Positions 1 to 6,023 of a stretch of DNA of 11,466 nucleotides are shown here, piece by piece. A program made the position numbers and the translations under genes. Every line of letters begins with the position of its first letter. Positions within the stretch are counted from its first letter, which is position 1. This stretch comes from DASQLQ01 sp035629935 (lineage in GTDB: Bacteria; Actinomycetota; CADDZG01; WHSQ01), in the NCBI GenBank assembly GCA_035629935.1, contig DASQLQ010000130.1, positions 1-11,466 on the forward strand. Reading direction: 5' to 3'. The notes beneath the pieces are model-generated. The model saw only the letters and a program-made list of their open reading frames with translations. It did no database searches and was not told the origin of the DNA.

Positions 1-32
1 CACTCGCGTGGTGGGGATCCCCTGAGAAATGC

Positions 33-163
33 GGGCGTTCGGAGCCTGAAAACCGTTCCGGCAACAGGTGCCAGTTGAGGGGGTCGTGCCGGTAGAGCAG
101 CCCCATGGATGAGAGCAAACTCTCAGCCACGGGACGCATGCCGGGTCCTGGCTCCGAACGCCC
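33..163. other. Inverted-repeat-bounded element, candidate structured RNA
   Basis: Bases 33-46 (GGGCGTTCGGAGCC) and 150-163 (GGCTCCGAACGCCC) are perfect reverse complements, so a transcript of either strand could close a 14-bp helix around about 103 nt. Inside are a 6-bp helix CCGGCA (58-63) / TGCCGG (87-92) and a hairpin 107-128 whose core is TGAGAG-CAAA-CTCTCA. A further perfect hairpin, TACGTC-TGGT-GACGTA, lies just outside at 171-186. I do not recognise the family: SRP RNA, tmRNA, RNase P, cobalamin, TPP and GEMM consensus cores do not fit. No flanking target duplication is evident, so a small MITE-like element is not supported. Alternatively, a minus-strand reading frame starting at ATG 140-138 stays open to the left edge, which would make this a 5' leader and N-terminus of a gene outside the window. 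Confidence 0.4.
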
Positions 164-232
164 ACAGAGCTACGTCTGGTGACGTAAGGCTTGCTTTGTC
201 CCTCGCCTGAAAGTATCGCCCTCGGTCTTCGA

Positions 233-276
233 GAAAACCATCCCCCTAACTGCCTATCTTTGGGCGATGTTGGGGG
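233..276 (-). terminator. Terminator-like hairpin after the GNAT gene
   Basis: Directly after the minus-strand stop codon (277-279) lies a hairpin: CCCCC (242-246) plus AAC (248-250) pairs with GTT (269-271) plus GGGGG (272-276). An inner GCC/GGC pairing (252-254 with 263-265) extends it. Read on the minus strand, the stem is followed after a few bases by GGTTTTCTC, giving a short T-rich tail. This fits an intrinsic terminator for the leftward GNAT gene or whiB-GNAT transcript. The tail is imperfect, so the call is moderate. Confidence 0.5.
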
Positions 277-954
277 TCAAAGTTTCCGGTTTACGAAGGT
301 TCGTCCGATATCGGCCATGGTTCCCGTCGGCTCTTCGATGTGAAAGCGACCCCACTTCCTCGAGTAGGTGATCCGGAACCCTTCCTGGAAGCCGGCTTTG
401 TTCACGGCCTTCACCGACGCGGCATTGTGCGCTTCAACCGCCACCCAGATCGTTCCGACGCCTTCGCCGGTCAAGGTGGCGCAGATGTTTCGCAACGCGA
501 AGGGATAGACGCCGCGACCACGAGCGTCGCTTCGTGTGAACGACTCATATACGTAAGCGTCCCCGGGAGGAGGCGTGACGTAGGCGCGGAGCTCTCGCGT
601 CCATGCAGCGGCGAGCGTTACCCAGCTGGCATGAACGAAGCGACCGTTCATCTCCACGATGTAGCACCGCGTGCTAACCGACAGTCGTCTAGTGAATGAG
701 GCGGCGGAGTCGGTGCCGATGTCGTGTGCATACCGCTCGGCGTCAGTGGCGGTCGCCGGTCGGAACGACAACCCCTCTTGTTCTGGCGCGTCGTCACCGG
801 CTCCATTGAAGAGAACGATGAGCGTCTCGGTCGAGGAGAGGTTCTCTTTGATGCGCGAGATCGCGAGTTGGATCAGCTCCGAGGGGCCTCGGGTTCTAAG
901 TCGCGTTGCAAGTCGGAAGGGGAGGAGGAGGGGAGAAGGACGTGTATCCGGCAC
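277..954 (-). CDS. GNAT-family N-acetyltransferase
   Basis: A 225-residue protein with the GNAT fold signature. Motif A is at about residues 140-161, with the acetyl-CoA pyrophosphate loop R145-G-R-G148. Motif B is at about 173-189 (VEAHNAASVKAVNKAGF). Members transfer an acetyl group from acetyl-CoA to an amine; the substrate cannot be read from sequence. About 60 residues precede the domain, with a basic stretch (RLATRLRTRG) of unknown role; there is no signal peptide or clear membrane helix. The start is GTG at 954-952, chosen because the frame has no earlier credible start and a -10-like TATCGT sits 6 nt upstream, suggesting a leaderless message. It lies 30 bp downstream of whiB on the same strand and may also be reached by whiB read-through. 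Family call is firm, function within the family unknown. Confidence 0.85.
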   Translation of the reverse strand: MPDTRPSPLLLPFRLATRLRTRGPSELIQLAISRIKENLSSTETLIVLFNGAGDDAPEQEGLSFRPATATDAERYAHDIGTDSAASFTRRLSVSTRCYIVEMNGRFVHASWVTLAAAWTRELRAYVTPPPGDAYVYESFTRSDARGRGVYPFALRNICATLTGEGVGTIWVAVEAHNAASVKAVNKAGFQEGFRITYSRKWGRFHIEEPTGTMADIGRTFVNRKL

Positions 955-960
955 GGGCGG

Positions 961-966
961 ACGATA
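961..966 (-). promoter_or_regulatory. -10-like hexamer for a leaderless GNAT transcript
   Basis: On the minus strand TATCGT (matching TANNNT) lies 6 nt before the GTG start at 954, so transcription would begin about at the start codon. There is no Shine-Dalgarno before the GTG. No convincing -35 hexamer is seen at 17-18 bp. Confidence 0.4.
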
Positions 967-984
967 GCCGCCGGTAGACCTAGC

Positions 985-1254
985 TCAGTTCGACCGGGCG
1001 TTTGCCGAGGCCTTGCGCTCGAGTTCCGTCAGGCCGCCCCAGATCCCGTACGGCTCCCTGGCCGAAAGTGCGAAATCCAGGCACTCGCCGCGCACGGCAC
1101 ATGTGTGACAGATGGACTTGGCTTCGTCTTCCCGGGCCCTGCGATCGATCGCTGATTCGTTGTCATCCATTCCGAAGAAGAGGAGAGCCGGAAAGGGGAG
1201 GCATGCCGCGCTCTCTCGCCATTCGGTCTTCGGAGGGGCCAGTAGTTGCTCCAT
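985..1254 (-). CDS. whiB: WhiB-family iron-sulfur transcriptional regulator
   Basis: An 89-residue Wbl protein, a family limited to Actinobacteria and their phages. Members bind a 4Fe-4S cluster and usually act with the principal sigma factor to control development, division or redox response. The four cluster cysteines are C18, C49, C52 and C58 (C-x2-C-x5-C for the last three). The family turn GIWGG is at residues 70-74, followed by a short basic tail (ERKASANARSN). The length is normal for the short WhiB class. Its position divergent from manB matches the whiB2 (whmD) neighbourhood of mycobacteria, so a WhiB2-type role in division or septation is a reasonable inference, not proven. The ATG start at 1254 is 8 nt from a -10 element, so the mRNA is probably leaderless. 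GNAT follows 30 bp downstream. Confidence 0.95.
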   Translation of the reverse strand: MEQLLAPPKTEWRESAACLPFPALLFFGMDDNESAIDRRAREDEAKSICHTCAVRGECLDFALSAREPYGIWGGLTELERKASANARSN

Positions 1255-1262
1255 GGGCGGGA

Positions 1263-1291
1263 ATCGTTCCCCAACACGCCTTTTCCGTCAA
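1263..1291 (-). promoter_or_regulatory. Sigma-70-type promoter of whiB
   Basis: On the minus strand TTGACG (1291-1286) and AACGAT (1268-1263) are separated by exactly 17 bp. The start codon of whiB lies 8 nt after the -10, so the predicted transcript starts at or next to the ATG. This is the best-matching promoter in the window. It is back to back with the manB promoter, so the two transcripts diverge without overlapping. Confidence 0.6.
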
Positions 1292-1323
1292 TGTCGGGGC
1301 AGGCCCCCGCCCGGGACCCCGGC

Positions 1324-1329
1324 TACGAT
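1324..1329 (+). promoter_or_regulatory. -10-like hexamer for leaderless manB transcript
   Basis: TACGAT lies 6 nt before GTG 1336, the start that aligns with other phosphomannomutases. No Shine-Dalgarno is present in the G/C-rich leader and no clear -35 is seen at 17 bp. The geometry supports transcription starting at the GTG itself. Confidence 0.45.
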
Positions 1330-1335
1330 GCCGCC

Positions 1336-2679
1336 GTGGGAGACGAGAAAAGCTCGATATTCAAGGCGTACGACATCCGGGGGATCTATCCCGACGAGCT
1401 CAACGAGGAGATCGCCTGGAGGATCGGCCATGCCTTCGTACGCTGGCTGGAGCGGGATCGCCTGGTGATGGGGAGGGACATGAGGACCTCTTCACCTGCT
1501 CTAACCGAGGCCTTCGCCCGGGGGGCATCGGCAGCCGGGGCGACGGTCGTCGACGTGGGTCTCGTATCGACCGACGGCCTCTACTTCGCATCGGGAAAGT
1601 TGGACCTGCCAGGCGCGATGTTCACGGCCTCTCATAACCCGGCTCGCTACAACGGATTGAAGCTCTGCCGCGAGAAGGCGGCTCCGATCGGGGAGGAGAG
1701 CGGCCTTCAGGAGATAGCGAAGTTGACCGAGGATGCCCCGGCCGATGGCGGGGGGGAGGCTCGGACAGAGAAACTCGACATCCTTGCCGACTACGCCGCA
1801 CATTGCCGCTCCCTGGTCGACGAGTCACTGTTCAAGCCGTTGAAGGTGGCGATCGACGCGGCGAACGGAATGGCCGGCAAGACCGTTCCAGAGGTTTTCG
1901 GGTCGCTGCCCTTCGAGGTCTTTCCGCTCTACTTCGAGCTCGACGGAACGTTTCCGAATCACCCCGCCAACCCGATCGAGGCTGAGAACCTCGTCGACCT
2001 GCAGCGGGCAGTGAAGGAAAACGGATGCGACGTCGGCATCGCGTTCGATGGGGATGCAGACCGGATCTTCTTGGTCGACGACATGGAACGACTCGTTACG
2101 GGTTCGACGACAACGGCCATGGTCGCGGAACGATTGTTGAAACGGAATCCTGGCGCGTCGATCCTCTACAACCTGATCTGTTCGTGGACGGTCCCAGAAG
2201 TGATTAAGGAGAACGGCGGTAAGCCGATCAGGTCGCGCGTGGGCCACTCGTTCATCAAAGAGCTGATGGCCGAAACGGGGGCCGTGTTCGGCGGCGAACA
2301 TTCCGGCCACTACTACTTCAAGGACAACTTCCGAGCCGACTCCGGCATGATTGCCGCACTGCTGGTGCTTGAGATGATGTGCGAGGCGGGCAAGCCATTG
2401 TCCGAGCTTCTCGAGCCCTACAACCGTTACTTCGATTCAGGCGAGATCAACTCAGAGGTGGCGGACCAGCAAGGGACCATGAAGAAGCTGGCGGAGACCT
2501 ATTCCGAGGGGAAACAGGATTGGACCGACGGCCTCACCGTTGAATTCGAGGATTGGTGGTTCAACTGTAGGCCGTCGAACACCGAACCCTTGCTCCGATT
2601 GAACCTCGAAGCAAGAACAGAGAGACTGATGGAAGAGAAGAGGGACGAAGTCTTGTCGATCATCAGGGGGACGCGATGA
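1336..2679 (+). CDS. manB: Phosphomannomutase / phosphoglucomutase
   Basis: An alpha-D-phosphohexomutase of about 447 residues that interconverts mannose-6-P and mannose-1-P (often also the glucose phosphates), supplying GDP-mannose for glycans and glycolipids. All four family signatures are present: phosphoserine loop TASHNP with catalytic S99, Mg-binding DGDADR (D238, D240, D242), sugar-binding GEHSGH (320-325), and phosphate-binding RPSNTEP (412-418). I chose GTG 1336 because the family N-terminus (IFKAYDIRGIYP) begins just after it and a -10-like element lies 6 nt upstream. In-frame ATGs at 1246 and 1291 would add an unrelated Pro/Gly-rich extension, and the first lies inside whiB. It is the first gene of an operon; its stop overlaps the next start as ATGA. 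The length is normal. Confidence 0.95.
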   Translation: MGDEKSSIFKAYDIRGIYPDELNEEIAWRIGHAFVRWLERDRLVMGRDMRTSSPALTEAFARGASAAGATVVDVGLVSTDGLYFASGKLDLPGAMFTASHNPARYNGLKLCREKAAPIGEESGLQEIAKLTEDAPADGGGEARTEKLDILADYAAHCRSLVDESLFKPLKVAIDAANGMAGKTVPEVFGSLPFEVFPLYFELDGTFPNHPANPIEAENLVDLQRAVKENGCDVGIAFDGDADRIFLVDDMERLVTGSTTTAMVAERLLKRNPGASILYNLICSWTVPEVIKENGGKPIRSRVGHSFIKELMAETGAVFGGEHSGHYYFKDNFRADSGMIAALLVLEMMCEAGKPLSELLEPYNRYFDSGEINSEVADQQGTMKKLAETYSEGKQDWTDGLTVEFEDWWFNCRPSNTEPLLRLNLEARTERLMEEKRDEVLSIIRGTR

Positions 2680-3209
2680 GAAAGCTATTGCTCGTAGCAA
2701 CCTGCGTGGCACTTATGGCACCCGCTCTGGCCCATGCAGCAGGCACCGAAGATTCGGACGACACGCCTGGCCGCCTAGATATCGAGTACGTCGGCGCGCA
2801 CATCGAAGGAGACCGGGACGTATTCGAGATCGAGATGTTCCGAGCCTGGTCCAACAGGCTTGTCCGCGAGCGTGGCCACATCGCTGCTCTCTTCAACACA
2901 AAGAAGGACGCCCGAGCGGAGTGGAAATTGGAGATGGTGTTTAGGCGCGGTCGTTGGACGGGAGAGGTGTGTGGTCATCGTGGGGGCCGGGGAGCCAGGG
3001 AGACCATTCGGCCGGTTTGCCATCGGGCCAGAGTGTGGCGCTCGGAGGCTACGAGCATTGAGTTCTCTATCAGACCCGATCAGATTCTGAAAGACGCGGA
3101 CACTTCCTACACGTGGCGCGCCAAGACCAAGCTGCGATTCGCTAAGGGTTGTGCAGGGACAGGGCGCGAGTACTGCATCGATGCCTCCCTCGGGAAACAG
3201 GCCGACTAG
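2676..3209 (+). CDS. Secreted Cys-containing protein, unknown function
   Basis: A 177-residue protein I do not recognise. It begins with a clear Sec signal peptide: RK, then a hydrophobic run to about residue 19, with a likely cut in AHA-AG near residue 21. The mature part is charged, looks beta-rich, and has four cysteines (C99, C115, C159, C167) that could form two disulfides. An Arg/Gly-rich loop lies between the first two (GHRGGRGAR). There are no membrane helices after the signal and no catalytic motif I can name. Its ATG overlaps the manB stop (ATGA), and its TAG overlaps the GTG of the following Trm112-like gene by one base. It is therefore translationally coupled in the middle of a cytosolic sugar-phosphate operon, which is odd for an exported protein. 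The ORF is convincing; the role is unknown. Confidence 0.85.
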   Translation: MRKLLLVATCVALMAPALAHAAGTEDSDDTPGRLDIEYVGAHIEGDRDVFEIEMFRAWSNRLVRERGHIAALFNTKKDARAEWKLEMVFRRGRWTGEVCGHRGGRGARETIRPVCHRARVWRSEATSIEFSIRPDQILKDADTSYTWRAKTKLRFAKGCAGTGREYCIDASLGKQAD

Positions 3210-3379
3210 TGGCAGTCGACGAACGACTACTCGAGATACTGGCGTGCCCTAACTGCCGGGGCAACGTCGAGTACGTGGAGGCGGAAGAGACGATCGTGTG
3301 CCGTGGTGAGTGCGGCTATAAGTATCCGGTCAAGGATGGGATCCCCGTGATGTTGATCGACGAAGCGACGAAGCCATGA
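3209..3379 (+). CDS. Trm112-family zinc protein (UPF0434/YcaR-like)
   Basis: A 56-residue protein matching the Trm112/YcaR family in size and pattern: ERLLEILACPNC near the N-terminus, then a second cysteine pair (C31, C35; the first is C13, C16) and the C-terminal YPVKDGIPVML. The four cysteines suggest one bound zinc. Eukaryotic and archaeal Trm112 activates methyltransferases acting on RNA and release factors; the bacterial role is poorly defined. Actinobacteria repeatedly keep this gene between the phosphomannomutase and the isomerase. I chose GTG at 3209 because it gives the family N-terminus and sits in a TAGTG stop-start overlap. A longer frame from 3149 would add residues encoded inside the upstream gene. 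Its TGA overlaps the next ATG (ATGA). Confidence 0.88.
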   Translation: MAVDERLLEILACPNCRGNVEYVEAEETIVCRGECGYKYPVKDGIPVMLIDEATKP

Positions 3380-4446
3380 TCGACCTCGACGATCTCGATC
3401 AGATCGCCCGCCGCGATACCCAGGACGTCCTGGGTGCGGTGGAGCGTTTCGCAGATCAATGCAGCGAAGGGTGGGAGATCGGCCGCGCTGCCGCCGGCCT
3501 GCCCGACGCGACTGGTGTCGATTCGGTGGTGGTCCTGGGGATGGGCGGATCGGGCGTCTCCGGTGACGTCGTTCGTTCGGTGCTCGAGTCCCGTTTACCG
3601 GTCCCCATCGGGGTGATCAAGAGTTACGGCCCCCTCCCGGAGTGGGTCGGTCGCAACACGCTCGTCTTCGCGGTGTCCTACTCGGGCAGCACCGAGGAAA
3701 CCGTCGCAGCGCTCGAAGAGGCGCATCGCCGTGGTTGCCGTGCCGTCACGATCTCGTCCGGCGGGCCTCTCGCGGAGATGGCCGCGGAGTACGGCCTCGC
3801 GCACGTGAAGATCCCGGGTGGTCTGCAGCCCCGCGCGTCTCTCGGCTACGTCACGCTCCCGATCCTCGCCGTGCTGGTTCAGGTCGGGTTGGCCCCCGAG
3901 TTGCTAGACGATGTCGATGAGGCCGTCGGTCTGCTCGGCGATCTCGCATCTCGTTGTCATCGGAAGCGGAGCCGGGAAGAGAACCCCGCCAAGGATCTGG
4001 CGCACAAACTGGCGGGCAAGGTTCCGATCATCTATGGGGGCCACGGTCTGGGCGCGACGGCCGCTTACCGATTCAAGTGCGACATCAACGAGTACGGGAA
4101 GCAGCCTGCTTTCTGGGCCGCCCTTCCCGAGCTGGATCACAACGAGATCGTTGGATGGAACGTCCAGAAAGACCTGACCACGGAACGGTTCGTCCTGGTG
4201 CTGTTGCGCGATCCCGGGGACCACGATCGGGTCAAGCTTCGCTTCGACACGACCAGGGAGCTGATCGAAGATCAGTTCGCCGAAGTGATCGAGGTGCCGG
4301 CGGAAGGAACGTCGTTGCTGGCCAGACTGCTATCGCTCGTCTTCGTCACGCAACTGGCCGCGATCTACATCGGCCTTGCGAACGACGTGGATCCCGGCCC
4401 GGTCGACGTGATCCAGAAACTCAAAGCCCAGCTGGCAGAGAGGTAG
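3376..4446 (+). CDS. Bifunctional phosphoglucose/phosphomannose isomerase (SIS domain)
   Basis: A 356-residue double-SIS isomerase interconverting fructose-6-P with glucose-6-P and mannose-6-P. In this operon it delivers mannose-6-P to manB. Visible features are a glycine-rich first SIS strand (VVLGMGGSGVSGD, about 53-65), the phosphate-binding loop YSGSTEET (102-109), R153 in the PRASLGY segment, catalytic-type E239 in NEYGKQPAF, and H255 in ELDHNEIVGW. The E-to-H spacing of 16 matches the archaeal bifunctional enzymes. A conserved C-terminal Lys lies in VIQKLKAQL. Length and motif order are normal for this family and distinct from classical Pgi or cupin-type ManA. The start ATG overlaps the Trm112 stop. 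It is the last gene of the four-gene operon; comF begins 39 bp later from a likely separate promoter. Confidence 0.93.
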   Translation: MIDLDDLDQIARRDTQDVLGAVERFADQCSEGWEIGRAAAGLPDATGVDSVVVLGMGGSGVSGDVVRSVLESRLPVPIGVIKSYGPLPEWVGRNTLVFAVSYSGSTEETVAALEEAHRRGCRAVTISSGGPLAEMAAEYGLAHVKIPGGLQPRASLGYVTLPILAVLVQVGLAPELLDDVDEAVGLLGDLASRCHRKRSREENPAKDLAHKLAGKVPIIYGGHGLGATAAYRFKCDINEYGKQPAFWAALPELDHNEIVGWNVQKDLTTERFVLVLLRDPGDHDRVKLRFDTTRELIEDQFAEVIEVPAEGTSLLARLLSLVFVTQLAAIYIGLANDVDPGPVDVIQKLKAQLAER

Positions 4447-4472
4447 CACCAAGAACCGTCTCACCCCCGTCC

Positions 4473-4478
4473 TACTCT
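4473..4478 (+). promoter_or_regulatory. -10-like hexamer for comF
   Basis: TACTCT (TANNNT) lies 7 nt before the comF ATG at 4486, and no Shine-Dalgarno is visible in the short gap after the isomerase gene. This fits a leaderless comF transcript starting in the 39-bp intergenic space. No good -35 is seen. Confidence 0.35.
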
Positions 4479-4485
4479 CGGGCCT

Positions 4486-5094
4486 ATGCGTCTCGGGAGT
4501 CTTCTATCCGCCGTTGCCGCGGGACTGCGTTGTCGGGGCTGTGGAAGCGAGGGCTCGTTGCTGTGTTCGACCTGCGCGTCCGACGTACCTCCCGCGCCAA
4601 CGGGACCGTGCACAGGAGTCGATCGGGTGCTCGCTCGGTGGGCGTACGAGGGCATCCCTCGAGAGCTCATCCTCGACCTCAAGATAAGAGGCGCACGATT
4701 GTGTGCTGATGCGCTTGCGGATGGGATGACTGATGTCGTCCGCACTTCCGGGTTGACCGGGTCGATCTTGACGTGGGTGCCGGGCCGCAGAGCGGACATC
4801 CGAGTGCGCGGCTTCGACCACGCGGCCTTACTTGCGCGAGCGGTGGGGCATCGGACCGGCCTGCCTTGCGCTCCTCTGCTTCAGCGCCGCTTGAACCCGC
4901 CCGATCAAACAGGATTGTCGGCCGAAGCGCGCCGTCACAACCTTCACGGTGCCTTCAGCTCGCGTGCCAGCCCCGAGAAGGTGGTCGTGGTCGACGACCT
5001 AGTCACAACGGGCGCGACCGCCGCTGCCTGTGCACAGGCACTGCGACGAGCCGGGGCCCACACGGTGGAATTGGTAGTCCCTTGCAGGGCCTAA
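4486..5094 (+). CDS. comF: ComF-family phosphoribosyltransferase-like protein
   Basis: A 202-residue ComF/GntX-type protein. The N-terminus has a zinc-ribbon-like pair of CxxC motifs (C16, C19 and C27, C30). The C-terminal half is a type I phosphoribosyltransferase domain with the PRPP loop VVVVDDLVTTGATA (D170, D171), preceded by the family segment VRGFDHAALLARA (about 107-119). In naturally competent bacteria ComF helps single-stranded DNA uptake; in most actinobacteria the role is untested. In many genomes comF is followed by the hibernation factor gene hpf and then secA; here hpf is absent and other genes intervene. The start ATG is preceded by a -10-like element rather than a Shine-Dalgarno. 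The stop codon sits at the edge of an inverted repeat. Confidence 0.9.
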   Translation: MRLGSLLSAVAAGLRCRGCGSEGSLLCSTCASDVPPAPTGPCTGVDRVLARWAYEGIPRELILDLKIRGARLCADALADGMTDVVRTSGLTGSILTWVPGRRADIRVRGFDHAALLARAVGHRTGLPCAPLLQRRLNPPDQTGLSAEARRHNLHGAFSSRASPEKVVVVDDLVTTGATAAACAQALRRAGAHTVELVVPCRA

Positions 5095-5153
5095 AGGGAC
5101 CAAATCCGTGGCTCTACTGGGCCCTGCCCTTACCGTCGAGGTAGTCCTCGGTA
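5084..5153 (+). terminator. Two hairpins after comF, terminator candidates
   Basis: GCAGGGCC (5084-5091), ending directly before the TAA stop, pairs with GGCCCTGC (5120-5127). Then CGAGG-TAGT-CCTCG (5137-5150), flanked by TAC and GTA (5131-5133, 5151-5153), forms a compact hairpin. Neither is followed by a clean T-run; the second leads into CTTCTACTTAG. They probably separate comF from the response-regulator gene, but a Rho-independent mechanism is not certain. Confidence 0.35.
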
Positions 5154-5175
5154 CTAGGCACTTCTACTTAGAGAT

Positions 5176-5214
5176 TTGTGACTGGTCCGAAGGCTAGACT
5201 CACTTGTGACTAGT
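5176..5214 (+). promoter_or_regulatory. Promoter region with 11-bp direct repeats before the response regulator
   Basis: TTGTGACTGGT (5176-5186) and TTGTGACTAGT (5204-5214) match at 10 of 11 positions and are spaced 28 bp start to start. Between them lies TAGACT (5195-5200), a TANNNT -10 candidate about 40 bp before the GTG. One repeat covers the -35 zone and the other the expected start site. This placement suits an operator, perhaps for autoregulation, but the binding protein is unknown. Confidence 0.4.
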
Positions 5215-5240
5215 GTCAGAGAGACAATCGAGGGGGATAA

Positions 5241-5924
5241 GTGGTAGACGCTCAGGCGGCGGACGACGCAATCCGCGTTCTCATCGTTGATGACCATGCG
5301 CTGTTCAGGCGGGGCCTCCAGATGGTCCTCGAGGGTGAGAAAGACATCGACGTTGTCGGCGAGGCCGAAGATGGCCACCAGGCGATCGAGCAGGCCGAGA
5401 CCAACACGCCGGACGTTGTCCTTATGGACGTACGCATGCCGAAGCGATCGGGCATCGAGGCGACCCGAGCGATCAAAGAAACCCTGCCCTCGACCCGCAT
5501 CCTCATGCTGACGATCTCAGATGAAGAAGCCGACCTCTACGAGGCGATCAAGGCAGGTGCCTCCGGCTACCTCCTGAAGGAGATCTCCATCGAAGAGGTG
5601 GCGGACGCGATCAGAGCGGTGCACGCAGGTCAATCTCTGATTTCGCCTTCGATGGCTTCGAAACTCCTCAATGAATTCGCAACCATGGTCAAGCGCCGTG
5701 ACGAGCGCAGCCAGGTCCCCGGCCCCCGTCTCACCGAGCGCGAGCTAGAGGTGCTGAAGCTCGTCGCCAAGGGCATGAACAACCGGGATATCGGCCAGGA
5801 ACTCTTCATCTCCGAGAACACGGTCAAGAACCACGTCCGCAACATCCTCGAAAAGCTGCACCTCCATTCCCGTATGGAGGCGGTCGTTTACGCCGTGCGC
5901 GAGAAGCTCCTCGATATCAAGTAA
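5241..5924 (+). CDS. NarL/FixJ-family response regulator, orphan
   Basis: A 227-residue two-domain regulator. The receiver domain (about 11-130) has the acidic pair D17/D18, phosphoacceptor D63 in LMDVRMP, and switch residues T91, Y110 and K113. The C-terminal LuxR-type helix-turn-helix (about 163-222) has TERELEVLKLVAKGMNNRDIG and the recognition segment SENTVKNHVRNILEKL. All phosphorylation residues are intact, so it should be activated by a histidine kinase and bind DNA as a dimer. No kinase is encoded in the window, so the partner is elsewhere. The GTG start is supported by GAGGGGG at 5230-5236, 4 nt upstream. Its own promoter carries direct repeats. Targets are unknown; the exported repeat protein 100 bp downstream is an obvious candidate by position only. 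Confidence 0.95.
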   Translation: MVDAQAADDAIRVLIVDDHALFRRGLQMVLEGEKDIDVVGEAEDGHQAIEQAETNTPDVVLMDVRMPKRSGIEATRAIKETLPSTRILMLTISDEEADLYEAIKAGASGYLLKEISIEEVADAIRAVHAGQSLISPSMASKLLNEFATMVKRRDERSQVPGPRLTERELEVLKLVAKGMNNRDIGQELFISENTVKNHVRNILEKLHLHSRMEAVVYAVREKLLDIK

Positions 5925-5975
5925 AGGCACTATCAGCACGGGCTTCTTTCTGATTGGTTACTTCTAGCTAGCTGT

Positions 5976-5989
5976 GCCCCGAGAGGGGC
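5976..5989 (+). other. Small GC hairpin in the leader before the repeat protein
   Basis: GCCCC-GAGA-GGGGC forms a 5-bp stem with a GNRA-type tetraloop in the 99-bp gap between the response regulator and the repeat protein, just after an 8-bp palindrome CTAGCTAG (5964-5971). There is no T-run, so it may be a leader structure rather than a terminator. Confidence 0.3.
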
Positions 5990-6023
5990 GCCTGAAGTTT
6001 GACGCCGCGGGCTGGGAGATCCG

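Noticed and set aside
1..140. Partial minus-strand gene from ATG 140-138 running off the left edge
   Set aside because: The frame is open for about 46 codons with plausible GC3 and a weak AGGA, but I recognise no family and the region also contains a strong inverted repeat; too short to call.
33..163. SRP RNA, glycine or SAM riboswitch, or a MITE
   Set aside because: Short similarities exist (e.g. CCGGCAAC near GGTGCCAG, and AAACTCTCAG), but the full conserved cores and helix order are missing, and no target-site duplication flanks the repeat.
1246..1335. Longer manB N-terminus from ATG 1246 or 1291
   Set aside because: The extra residues do not resemble the family, the first ATG lies inside whiB, and no ribosome site is present; GTG 1336 with a -10-like hexamer fits better.
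3954..4709. 251-codon Arg/Gly-rich plus-strand frame across the isomerase and comF
   Set aside because: It overlaps two well-supported genes in another frame and has the Arg-rich composition typical of shifted high-GC reading frames.
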